Positions 1-5,869 of a stretch of DNA of 31,112 bases are shown here, piece after piece (position 1 is the stretch's first letter; each line of letters starts with the position of its first letter). Under the pieces are notes generated by a model that saw only the letters and a list, made by a program, of their open reading frames with translations, did no database searches and was not told where the DNA came from. A program made the position numbers and the translations under genes. The stretch lies in IMG/VR virus record IMGVR_UViG_3300032323_000879, positions 1 through 31,112 of that record, one strand, 5' to 3'. The DNA comes from a virus.

Positions 1-45
1 AAAACGGCGGTTTATAATAGAGATATTCAGATGGCTGGCTACTAG
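1..45 (+). CDS. possible 3' end of an upstream gene (partial)
   Basis: Frame 1 is open from the window edge to TAG at 43-45 and reads 14 residues ending IQMAGY. It may be the tail of a gene that starts outside the window. The same frame stays open after the TAG as far as 213, so the two pieces could once have been one gene. The stretch is too short to recognise. Confidence 0.3.
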   Translation, partial: KTAVYNRDIQMAGY

Positions 46-84
46 GGGTTTAGTGGCGTTACTGTTAATAAGAAAGGTAGAACT

Positions 85-213
85 GTGATTAAGAATGGAC
101 CGCTGTTTTTTAAAAAATTTTCCTACGGGAAAAATCAGCCTGAAAACGGTCATCCCACGTGGCACACGTACGTTGTTGCTAGCCCTGTACAGCGGGATTG
201 TTTTGTGGTATAA
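85..213 (+). CDS. small hypothetical protein with GTG start, or remnant of an interrupted gene
   Basis: A 42-residue reading frame starts at GTG 85, with AAAGG at 73-77 as a plausible ribosome binding site, and ends at TAA 211-213. The peptide is hydrophilic and aromatic-rich (FFKKFSYGKN, then HPTWHTYVV) and looks protein-like, but I do not recognise it. The frame is actually open from position 46, straight after an in-frame TAG at 43-45, so it could instead be the C-terminal part of a gene broken by, or read through, that amber codon. Its stop overlaps the -10 box of the next promoter. Confidence 0.35.
   Translation: MIKNGPLFFKKFSYGKNQPENGHPTWHTYVVASPVQRDCFVV
118..133. repeat. small inverted repeat with TACG loop
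   Basis: TTTTCC (118-123), loop TACG, GGAAAA (128-133) form a perfect 6-bp stem. On the plus strand the loop is a C(UACG)G tetraloop, a known stabilising loop class. On the minus strand the stem is followed by six T residues (117-112), which resembles a weak intrinsic terminator. It lies within the small frame at 85-213, so the terminator reading is uncertain. Confidence 0.35.
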
Positions 214-214
214 T
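186..214 (+). promoter_or_regulatory. sigma70-like promoter with extended -10
   Basis: TATAAT at 209-214 is preceded by TGG (extended -10 TGn at 206-208). TGTACA at 186-191 lies 17 bp upstream and matches 4 of 6 bases of TTGACA. It sits 27 bases ahead of the first gene of the small-gene run, whose AAGGA ribosome binding site is at 231-235. It looks like a host-polymerase (early/middle) promoter, unlike the late elements near the tail genes. Confidence 0.6.
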
Positions 215-240
215 AGATCTATGGTCTATAAAGGAATATA

Positions 241-450
241 ATGAAAGTCTATCTGTTGCATGAATATAGAGATGATCTGCATACTACTATGGGAGTATTT
301 GCTTCTAAGAGTAAAGCTTCTAGTGTTGCTAGGGATATATCCAATATGGCAGGTCTAGAATTACAGGATGATGGATTAGCTATTGTTGAATACTGTAATA
401 ACGATTATAATCATGTTGTATGGGTTGAAGAAATGGATGTTATAGAATGA
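241..450 (+). CDS. hypothetical small protein (69 aa)
   Basis: Starts at ATG 241 with AAGGA at 231-235, and is the first gene behind the extended -10 promoter. It has no membrane segment and no cysteine pair, and is acidic at the C-terminus (WVEEMDVIE). I do not recognise a family. Its stop overlaps the next gene's start as ATGA (447-450), so the two are probably translationally coupled. Small unknown proteins of this kind in T4-like phages are often early host-takeover genes, but nothing in this one shows that. Confidence 0.7.
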   Translation: MKVYLLHEYRDDLHTTMGVFASKSKASSVARDISNMAGLELQDDGLAIVEYCNNDYNHVVWVEEMDVIE

Positions 451-647
451 AGTTATTTAAAGAAACAACTGTTGATTGGGCAGTACCTACTAAGAATCAT
501 ACTTATTTGTTATCTGATAATAAGGAATGGTTATATGGTATTGTACGGGGGAATGACTTGGAAGTACTAAAGAAAAGAGTTAAATTTTCTCCCCGCTATA
601 GAACCTTTAAGGTAGTTCGCAACAGGGAAGAATTACATAGTCTATGA
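447..647 (+). CDS. hypothetical small basic protein (66 aa)
   Basis: Starts at ATG 447 in an ATGA overlap with the preceding gene, and ends in another ATGA overlap (644-647) with the next. The C-terminal half is basic (LKKRVKFSPRYRTFKVVRNRE), so nucleic-acid or acidic-partner binding is possible, but there is no recognisable domain. Its place in the chain of coupled genes and its clean boundaries support it as real. Confidence 0.65.
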   Translation: MKLFKETTVDWAVPTKNHTYLLSDNKEWLYGIVRGNDLEVLKKRVKFSPRYRTFKVVRNREELHSL

Positions 648-742
648 TCGGATACTGGTTCGCCGGCTTCCTGCTGTTTTTAATTATTAACCTCGTCATT
701 ACGATCTGTATTAGACGATGGGGTACATGGAGAGTTAAATGA
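644..742 (+). CDS. tiny single-span membrane protein (32 aa)
   Basis: ATG 644 overlaps the previous stop as ATGA, and TGA 740-742 overlaps the next start in the same way. The peptide is one hydrophobic helix (about residues 4-23, GYWFAGFLLFLIINLVITIC) followed by a basic tail (IRRWGTWRVK). By the positive-inside rule this suggests N-out/C-in insertion in the inner membrane. Base composition looks more GC-rich than the tail genes. The function is unknown; a lysis regulator, superinfection-exclusion peptide or membrane adaptor are possibilities only. Confidence 0.55.
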   Translation: MIGYWFAGFLLFLIINLVITICIRRWGTWRVK

Positions 743-876
743 AGTTACTTAGAGCAATACTAAATAATATCGAGGCTAGGATTTACCTGCTCGCCGGCTG
801 TCTGACTTTAAGTGTTCTGGCCCTCCTCTCGCCTAAAGTTTGTCTGAGTGCGCTTCAATCTCTTACAAGGAAGTAA
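739..876 (+). CDS. tiny membrane protein (45 aa)
   Basis: ATG 739 overlaps the previous TGA (740-742), and the gene stops at TAA 874-876. It has a short basic N-terminus (MKLLRAILNNIEAR), one hydrophobic segment at about residues 15-31, and a C-terminal SLTRK. The cysteines at 21 and 35 do not form a convincing lipobox, so I do not call it a lipoprotein or spanin. It is the second of three consecutive membrane peptides. Confidence 0.5.
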   Translation: MKLLRAILNNIEARIYLLAGCLTLSVLALLSPKVCLSALQSLTRK

Positions 877-879
877 TAT

Positions 880-951
880 ATGTTACTGTTCTATATTCTA
901 TTAGTACTATTTGTCGTAGCTGTTGTCTATGTAAGACATATCCGTAAATGA
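880..951 (+). CDS. tiny single-span membrane peptide (23 aa)
   Basis: ATG 880 lies three bases after the preceding stop, and TGA 949-951 overlaps the next ATG (948) as ATGA. The whole peptide is a hydrophobic helix (LLFYILLVLFVVAVVYV) plus a basic end (RHIRK). It is very short, but the precise start/stop coupling to both neighbours and the ideal transmembrane pattern argue that it is translated. Function unknown. Confidence 0.45.
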   Translation: MLLFYILLVLFVVAVVYVRHIRK

Positions 952-1166
952 ATATTATTGGCTACCCATCACAAGCACAGTCTGATGATTGTTTTGTCTT
1001 GACTATCGAGCACTATGATAGCTTTAAGTTTAAGGTCCCTGCTCGAGGGTATAACCTTAAGTCTTGGATCGACTTTGAGAAGACTATGCACATAACAAAA
1101 AAGGTGACCATTAAAAAGATCACCTTCTCTGAATACACCAAGTTAAATCCTTGGGCTACACGTTAA
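948..1166 (+). CDS. hypothetical small protein (72 aa)
   Basis: Starts at ATG 948 in an ATGA overlap with the 23-residue peptide gene, and ends 4 bases before the stop of the convergent tape measure gene. The protein is soluble, mixed in charge and lysine-rich in the second half. I recognise no family. The 3' part of the gene (1097-1126) holds the inverted repeat that serves as a terminator for the opposite strand, so this coding sequence and the minus-strand terminator overlap. Confidence 0.65.
   Translation: MNIIGYPSQAQSDDCFVLTIEHYDSFKFKVPARGYNLKSWIDFEKTMHITKKVTIKKITFSEYTKLNPWATR
1097..1126 (-). terminator. intrinsic terminator of the minus-strand tail operon
   Basis: AAGGTGA (1101-1107) and TCACCTT (1120-1126) form a perfect 7-bp stem with a 12-base loop. 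On the minus strand the stem is followed by a T run (complement of A 1097-1102). It lies about 45 bases beyond the stop of the tape measure gene, the last gene of the minus-strand operon. It has no T-tract in the plus direction. Confidence 0.65.
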
Positions 1167-1170
1167 GCTA

Positions 1171-2778
1171 TTAAGCTCCCCAAGCCATTCCACCACGAGC
1201 CCACTGATCATCTGGCTCCCAGTTAGTAGTCTTAGATTTAATAACAGCAGCGGTATTAGTATTATTCACGATTGTCTGTGAAGTATTATTCATACCTGCT
1301 ACTGCTGCTCCAAGAGCTGCCTTAGTAGCACCTTCATCCTTCACTGCAATATTCTCACCAGTCGTTTTCTCAAGTGCCTTAGTAGCTACACCTGTTTCTC
1401 CAGTAGGTTGTACTCCTCCGCCAGAATCAGGATTAGGTAGACCCAATAGATCTAATACTTTCTGTTTAATGTCTATACCAACAAGTTTAGATATTCCACT
1501 AAATGGTGCTAGGAATCCACTAATCATCTTAGCTAACATGTTCTTAAACATATCGCTCCAAGATATCTCACCTTTAAACGCCTTAACGAGTTCTTCAATC
1601 ATTCTAACAGGTGTCATGAAGAAGTCTACAATACTATCAACAGCGCCTTTAATTAAATCTTTAAATGAGAAACTATCCAATGACTTACTTATGTTTTCGA
1701 ATCCCATTGCATTAAGCAACCAAGACACACCATCTTTTAGTAGATCTAATAGTCCACCAACCAATCCGTTTAGAAGACCTGTAAGTCCTCCCTTAACTGC
1801 GCCTATAAACTTATTAACATACCCGCCTTCAGTATTATTCCATCCATCTAGTGCACCAGTTACAGTATCAAATATTGAGAGAATAACTTGAATAGGAATA
1901 ACAATCTTACCGATTAGCTTACCAAGCTTAGCGCCTAGTTCAAAGAAGATACCAAGTCGCTGGCCGATTGCTTTAAAGTATCCCAAGAATTTAGATAACA
2001 TACTTGGACCATCGCCAAATAGTTTACCCCATAGACCTGAGATCTGACCGAATAAAGATCCTATGCCACTTAGATAACCAGTGAATAGTCTCCATCCCTT
2101 TTGAATTACACCAATGACTTTACTAATAACAGTGTTCTCTGTTACTAATGCTTTAAGCTTTACGAAGAAGTCTACAAACTTAGTGAATCCAGCTTTTACA
2201 CCTGTAATGATTTTAGAAAGTATTCCACCTTCCTTAGTGAATAAGTTTGTAATTGGCTTGAGTACTTTGCCAAACACTCTCATGTATTCACCAACTAAAC
2301 CTGCAACAAAACCTGCCAAAAGACCAGCAGCACCAATTAGAATGTCAAGGATACTACCCTTGCGTAAATCTTTATGAATAGATTCTAATAATGCAGTTTG
2401 CTTTTTATCTTCTTCTGTTTGTTCTTCTTCAGCTAGAATTCTTTTCTCTTCACGCTTAGTTGCCTCAGCTGCGTTTTCTGCACTAATTCCACCTTGAACG
2501 TTCATCCCTGTAACACTAGTAGCATTACCACTAACATTTAAACCAAGTAAAGCTTGAGCTGTTAACTCAGTGTTTTGACGAATGCTTCTTAGAATATCAG
2601 CGTGCTGATGAAAGATACCTTCAGAATAATCATTGTTGATCATCATATTCTGATTCATATATTGCATAGTAGTTATCAAATCACCAAGACCACCTTCGAT
2701 TCCGGTGATCTTACTACGCACTGAATCACTTGATTGTGACTTAGCAGGTGCTGATCCAGCGTTTTTCTTCTTTGCCAT
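1171..2778 (-). CDS. tail tape measure protein (T4 gp29 position)
   Basis: A 535-residue virion protein predicted to fill the tail tube and set tail length. The N-terminus is polar (lysines, then a Gln/Asn-rich stretch) with a charged, probably coiled-coil segment at about 105-140. A long middle (about 145-440) has repeated hydrophobic, glycine-rich amphipathic segments typical of tape measures. The C-terminus is polar, with an IVNNTNT stretch and the ending WARGGMAWGA. T4 gp29 is 590 residues, so a slightly shorter tail than T4 is expected (inference). It is the last gene of the minus operon and directly follows the holin (TAATATG junction). The family call rests on composition, position and length rather than a diagnostic motif. 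Confidence 0.75.
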   Translation of the reverse strand: MAKKKNAGSAPAKSQSSDSVRSKITGIEGGLGDLITTMQYMNQNMMINNDYSEGIFHQHADILRSIRQNTELTAQALLGLNVSGNATSVTGMNVQGGISAENAAEATKREEKRILAEEEQTEEDKKQTALLESIHKDLRKGSILDILIGAAGLLAGFVAGLVGEYMRVFGKVLKPITNLFTKEGGILSKIITGVKAGFTKFVDFFVKLKALVTENTVISKVIGVIQKGWRLFTGYLSGIGSLFGQISGLWGKLFGDGPSMLSKFLGYFKAIGQRLGIFFELGAKLGKLIGKIVIPIQVILSIFDTVTGALDGWNNTEGGYVNKFIGAVKGGLTGLLNGLVGGLLDLLKDGVSWLLNAMGFENISKSLDSFSFKDLIKGAVDSIVDFFMTPVRMIEELVKAFKGEISWSDMFKNMLAKMISGFLAPFSGISKLVGIDIKQKVLDLLGLPNPDSGGGVQPTGETGVATKALEKTTGENIAVKDEGATKAALGAAVAGMNNTSQTIVNNTNTAAVIKSKTTNWEPDDQWARGGMAWGA

Positions 2779-2779
2779 A

Positions 2780-3196
2780 TTAGCCTATTACTGGTGGTTT
2801 TACAATTGGAGGTACTGCAACTTTAGGTACTGCTACTGTAGGAACTGTTGGTGCTGATGCTACAACAGGAGCTGGAGTAGATGCTACTGTTGTTGGAGTA
2901 GTTGATGCTCCTGCAACTTTCTCTTGAGTTCTACCATATGCTGCGATACCGAGGACTGCGCCCATTGCAATATGATATAATCCTGCACCTTGCAAAGTAA
3001 TAGGTTGCCATTGTGTTTTTACTTCACCGCCACCAATTACTTGAACGACTGACCATAGTACTGGAAAGATTACAAAGTCTGCGATACACGTAAGCATGTA
3101 TGACCATCCCATCATTGGGCGCCATTTACTATTCATCCAGTCTTCTTTTTTCTTTTCTGAATCACTCATATCTTTATAATCTTTTTCTGCTGACAT
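2780..3196 (-). CDS. holin, GTA 3-TM-like
   Basis: A 138-residue membrane protein. After a charged N-terminus (about 1-25) comes W-RP, then a hydrophobic stretch at about 28-56, and a second hydrophobic segment at about 70-88 ending AAYGRTQEK. This RP...(Y)GRTxEK layout is what I know from the GTA_holin_3TM family, which releases gene transfer agents and some phages. A low-complexity Ala/Pro/Val/Thr tail (about 95-138) follows. The start ATG 3196 has a strong AGGAG (3210-3206) that overlaps the stop of the frameshift extension upstream. Its position inside a tail assembly operon is unusual; it could alternatively be a membrane-associated tail or injection protein. Confidence 0.65.
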   Translation of the reverse strand: MSAEKDYKDMSDSEKKKEDWMNSKWRPMMGWSYMLTCIADFVIFPVLWSVVQVIGGGEVKTQWQPITLQGAGLYHIAMGAVLGIAAYGRTQEKVAGASTTPTTVASTPAPVVASAPTVPTVAVPKVAVPPIVKPPVIG

Positions 3197-3208
3197 ACTA
3201 CTATGCTC

Positions 3209-3400
3209 CTAGTGTTTGTTGTTAAGTCGTTTAATACGTTCATTCTCTTCTTTAACATAATCTACTAACATAGCAATATAAATTTCTCTCTCCCACGGCA
3301 ACATCTCATCCAATTCAGTCAAACTATATTTGTGATGCTGCATCATAATAAAGTTAGCTCGGTAATAATTTTCCAAGCTATCGTGTGAGAGAGCTACCCG
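3209..3400 (-). CDS. -1 frameshift extension of the gp26-like protein (chaperone-type fusion)
   Basis: In the -1 frame directly after the slippery heptamer T TTT TTC (3406-3400, minus strand), 63 codons are open up to TAG 3211-3209. The peptide begins RVALSHDSLENYYRANF, contains LTELDEMLPWEREIY, and ends in a charged helix rich in Lys, Glu and Arg. It fills the whole 197-base gap between the gp26-like stop and the holin. An internal ATG (the MMQHHKYSL start) could also give a separate small protein. Siphophage and P2-like tail assembly chaperones are made by exactly this kind of shift just upstream of the tape measure gene. The fusion would be about 297 residues. Confidence 0.65.
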   Translation of the reverse strand, partial: RVALSHDSLENYYRANFIMMQHHKYSLTELDEMLPWEREIYIAMLVDYVKEENERIKRLNNKH

Positions 3401-4101
3401 AAAAAACTTTCTAATCCCTCAAGATGTACGTGGTTGTCTTTGCCACAACTAGTACATTTAAAATCAATATCTTTCTTTAGTTTTGGTAATCCACTAAAGA
3501 AGTCTTTAATTTTTTCAAATTGTGCTTTATTTAAAGATTCAATAAAGTCAACTAACTCTTGTTTTGTTTGTGTAGCTACATCATACACGTTTTCTGTATC
3601 AAAGATTTTATCGATACACGCCATGATAATAGCATATGTATTTTCAGTATCGCTTTTCTTAGGATCGATACTTCTCATAACTAAATCAGAACTTGGATAT
3701 TTCATAATTACGCCAATTTGATTAGTCAACATAATCTTTAGTTCTGGTAGTGATGATACGTCTATCTCAATTGACTCTAAATCAATATCTAATTCGTTAC
3801 TAGTTTTACAATCAGTACACTTTAAACCAATGTGTGATTTCTCACCAACTGCTTTAGATCTTAACTTTAGGAAAAGATATTCTAATTCAGCAACTGGTAA
3901 ATCTTTACCATCAACTTTACCAAACGTGCATGTACTAACGATATCATGCATCGCTCTCATGATTTGCTTTTGGTCTTGCGACTCTAAAGCCATCAATAAT
4001 ACTTTTTCTTCTTTCACTAAGAACGGACGATATGATACTGTCTTCTTACTTAGTGGTAATTCAACTTCATACGTTGGTGTATTTAAAATAGGTAGTGCCA
4101 T
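3394..4101 (-). CDS. 26: gp26-like baseplate hub/assembly protein with two CxxC pairs
   Basis: 235 residues from ATG 4101, preceded by GGAG (4110-4107); an in-frame TTG at 4113 would add four residues but lacks that site. The sequence fits the T4 gp26 baseplate family (T4 gp26 is 208 residues): an N-terminal LPxxxxxVSYRPFLVKEEK region and a zinc-ribbon-like pair of CxxC knuckles at 95/98 and 216/219. It ends ESFFG then TAG, and the Phe-Phe codons form the U UUU UUC slippery heptamer. Some ribosomes should therefore make a longer protein. Its place after the tube-fold gene and before holin and tape measure fits a tail assembly role. Confidence 0.75.
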   Translation of the reverse strand: MALPILNTPTYEVELPLSKKTVSYRPFLVKEEKVLLMALESQDQKQIMRAMHDIVSTCTFGKVDGKDLPVAELEYLFLKLRSKAVGEKSHIGLKCTDCKTSNELDIDLESIEIDVSSLPELKIMLTNQIGVIMKYPSSDLVMRSIDPKKSDTENTYAIIMACIDKIFDTENVYDVATQTKQELVDFIESLNKAQFEKIKDFFSGLPKLKKDIDFKCTSCGKDNHVHLEGLESFFG

Positions 4102-4122
4102 AATATTCTCCAATGAATAATT

Positions 4123-4782
4123 TTATAAACCAAATGACTGCAATGTTCTTCCTGCTGAGCCCAAAAGTACTTTACCTTTAGACAATACTGATTCGACAAA
4201 TCCTTCCTGTGACCAATCTTCATATGTAAATGTCACAGATAACTTTTGAAACTGATTTTCACCAGTATTTGTTAAGTCATATGACGAAACTGTAATTGGA
4301 TATGCATTTCTTAACGTACATGTGTAAACTGGAACATCTCTTTGATCCAATTGTTGTATAATTACATCTGTTGCGTATGAAGAACGATACTTCATAGTCA
4401 TTTTACGGCGATCAAATATGCTATCAGTCCATCTATCGAAGAATTTTTTCATAAAATGATCGTTTGTGATGTGAAATGACATCGTAACATCATCATTAAT
4501 GTAGTTATACGGCATTTTTAATGACAACATGTTGTTTGACAGCTCTGTTGTTGAGACTTGACGACCCGGCATTGTCACAGAATCACACAAAATTGATATA
4601 TCTCTTGGATCATTTACAAATTGTCTATTTCCATTTGCAGTATTGCCTCTATCAAACGCTCTAGCAATCAATTCTTGTGGATCGAAACTAATTAATGGCA
4701 GTGGCATATACACAGCGTAGCGATTTGTTGGTGCTAATCCGCCGCGTTTGCTAACAAGTGTCTTAAAATTATCTACGTTCAT
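4123..4782 (-). CDS. tail tube-fold baseplate protein, gp54-like
   Basis: 219 residues. The C-terminal part, with NAYPITVSSYDLTNTGENQ then a VTFTYEDW strand, resembles the end of T4 gp54 (CIPISVSSPELSYDGDNQ...VTFAYR). The middle (VTMPGRQV, then MPYNYINDDVTMSFHI) fits the gp19/gp48/gp54 tube fold. The likely role is nucleating tail tube polymerisation on the baseplate. T4 gp54 is about 320 residues, so this is a short version; a tube subunit or another tube-like cap is possible. ATG 4782 overlaps the upstream gene's TGA (ATGA). Confidence 0.6.
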   Translation of the reverse strand: MNVDNFKTLVSKRGGLAPTNRYAVYMPLPLISFDPQELIARAFDRGNTANGNRQFVNDPRDISILCDSVTMPGRQVSTTELSNNMLSLKMPYNYINDDVTMSFHITNDHFMKKFFDRWTDSIFDRRKMTMKYRSSYATDVIIQQLDQRDVPVYTCTLRNAYPITVSSYDLTNTGENQFQKLSVTFTYEDWSQEGFVESVLSKGKVLLGSAGRTLQSFGL

Positions 4783-5375
4783 ACTCTTAGTATCTTTTCT
4801 CTAGATTCTTTCCAAACAACTTTCTTATTGACGCCTTCGAAACGTTCAGTTGGCAAAAATATTGCAACTTCCCACTCTTGTGAAGGTACCATCATTAGTC
4901 TGGATGTAATATTATTTGTTAAGTAGTGCTTAAAGCACGGGGCAAACTCTTTAAAGCGTCTTGAACTAGATAATAGTTGATAACTTAATCTAAAACGCTT
5001 CCTTTCATCAAATTCAGTCTTATTTGCGATGTCCATTAGCTTATCAAGCAATAAAGCTCTTGTTAATGGATTCAAATAATGTAAATTCAGTCCATAAAAT
5101 CCTCCAGGTGCTGGTGCAACTGCAAGAATTAAAGGAAATGTATCGTAATATGGTAAAGTTTCTTTTTCTTTAGGATCATATATGAAATGATACATGTATC
5201 CTGGAAAAAATCTATTTTTAGCTACTAAATTTGGATCTTTTAAAAATTGAACTTCATTAAAAGCTCTAATTCCTCTTATACGATTGTTAAACCACGTCTG
5301 TGATTCTCTTGTATAAGAATTAATGCCAGCAGTAGCTAGTTCAGTTTTTAATTTGTCTAATAAAGATATTGCCAT
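4779..5375 (-). CDS. conserved T4-like phage protein of unknown role (198 aa)
   Basis: 198 residues starting at ATG 5375. The core motif YHFIYDPKEKETLPYYDTFP (about residues 62-81), then GFYGLNLHYLNP, looks like a family conserved in marine T4-like genomes, but I cannot name its function. The start is immediately preceded by AATAAATA-GAGAT. It is flanked by gp4 (head completion) and a tube-fold protein, so a virion assembly role is likely (inference). The few cysteines do not form a motif. Confidence 0.7.
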   Translation of the reverse strand: MAISLLDKLKTELATAGINSYTRESQTWFNNRIRGIRAFNEVQFLKDPNLVAKNRFFPGYMYHFIYDPKEKETLPYYDTFPLILAVAPAPGGFYGLNLHYLNPLTRALLLDKLMDIANKTEFDERKRFRLSYQLLSSSRRFKEFAPCFKHYLTNNITSRLMMVPSQEWEVAIFLPTERFEGVNKKVVWKESREKILRV

Positions 5376-5380
5376 ATCTC

Positions 5381-5388
5381 TATTTATT
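5381..5388 (-). promoter_or_regulatory. late-promoter-like AATAAATA five bases before a start codon
   Basis: The minus strand reads AATAAATA (5388-5381), then GAGAT, then ATG 5375. The T4/cyanophage late -10 consensus is TATAAATA/NATAAATA with its last base at about -6, which would place +1 on the A of the start codon. The same geometry occurs at 11267 and 21137. It overlaps the stop of gp4 and may be chance in AT-rich sequence. Confidence 0.3.
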
Positions 5389-5827
5389 ATAGAATTTTGA
5401 TACCCATTGACTTAATTGTGTCTTCTGTCCAAATTGCAAAGGTCCAACCTCTGTCTTTAGCATATTCTTCTGCCGCTTTCCACTTACATTGATTTTTTAC
5501 GTAAGTTGCAGCCTCAGTAAGATACCTTGCAGTTTGTCTTGAGGGTTTTTTAGGTGGAAGAGTTTGATTTTTAGGCTTAATCTCAATAAGCCAAGTCCCC
5601 TGTGCTGTAGTGAACTTCAAATCTACATAATATCTGTGATATTTTTTATCTAAAGGATAATAATATGGAATAACTACCTCTTCACTAACCCATTTTAATA
5701 TTTGAGCATTTTCATCACACCAACGAAACACATTTCGCTCCCACAATGATCTATAGATGACATTTCTATAGTCACCTGCATATTTTGCGGGATTTTTTGG
5801 TTTAAAGAAACCTTTATAAGTTGCCAT
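5387..5827 (-). CDS. 4: head completion protein gp4 (nuclease-fold)
   Basis: 146 residues. MATYKGFFKPKNPAKYAGD, then NVIYRSLWERNVFRW, VSEEVVIPY, HRYYVDLKF and WLIEIKPK closely follow T4 gp4 (GFF..KPKNPSKYKG..IIYRSSWE, then a VDFYV strand and LIEVKP). The Asp and E-x-K spacing (VDLKF ... EIKPK) is the signature of a TnsA/restriction-endonuclease-like core. T4 gp4 acts after packaging to complete the head so the tail can join. T4 gp4 starts M-A-x-Y, so I choose ATG 5827 over an in-frame GTG at 5845. It is the first gene of the minus-strand operon. Confidence 0.85.
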   Translation of the reverse strand: MATYKGFFKPKNPAKYAGDYRNVIYRSLWERNVFRWCDENAQILKWVSEEVVIPYYYPLDKKYHRYYVDLKFTTAQGTWLIEIKPKNQTLPPKKPSRQTARYLTEAATYVKNQCKWKAAEEYAKDRGWTFAIWTEDTIKSMGIKIL

Positions 5828-5834
5828 ATAAATA
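5827..5834 (+). promoter_or_regulatory. T4-type late promoter for the baseplate operon
   Basis: An exact TATAAATA on the plus strand, 35 bases before the gp48 start. Expected initiation is near 5840, leaving a 30-base leader with a GAAGAGA-type ribosome binding site (5857-5863). T4 late genes use this single-element promoter with gp55/gp33/gp45. It overlaps the start of the divergent gp4 gene. Confidence 0.6.
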
Positions 5835-5869
5835 ACTAAGTCCACATATAGTAAAAGAAGAGATGATTA

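Noticed and set aside
1469-1891. Long plus-strand reading frame antisense to the tape measure gene
   Set aside because: It is a shadow of the minus-strand gene: low-complexity Pro/Ser/Leu translation, no ribosome binding site, and it lies wholly inside a well-supported gene.
4102-4113. Upstream TTG start for the gp26-like protein
   Set aside because: The TTG overlaps the GGAG ribosome binding site that serves ATG 4101.
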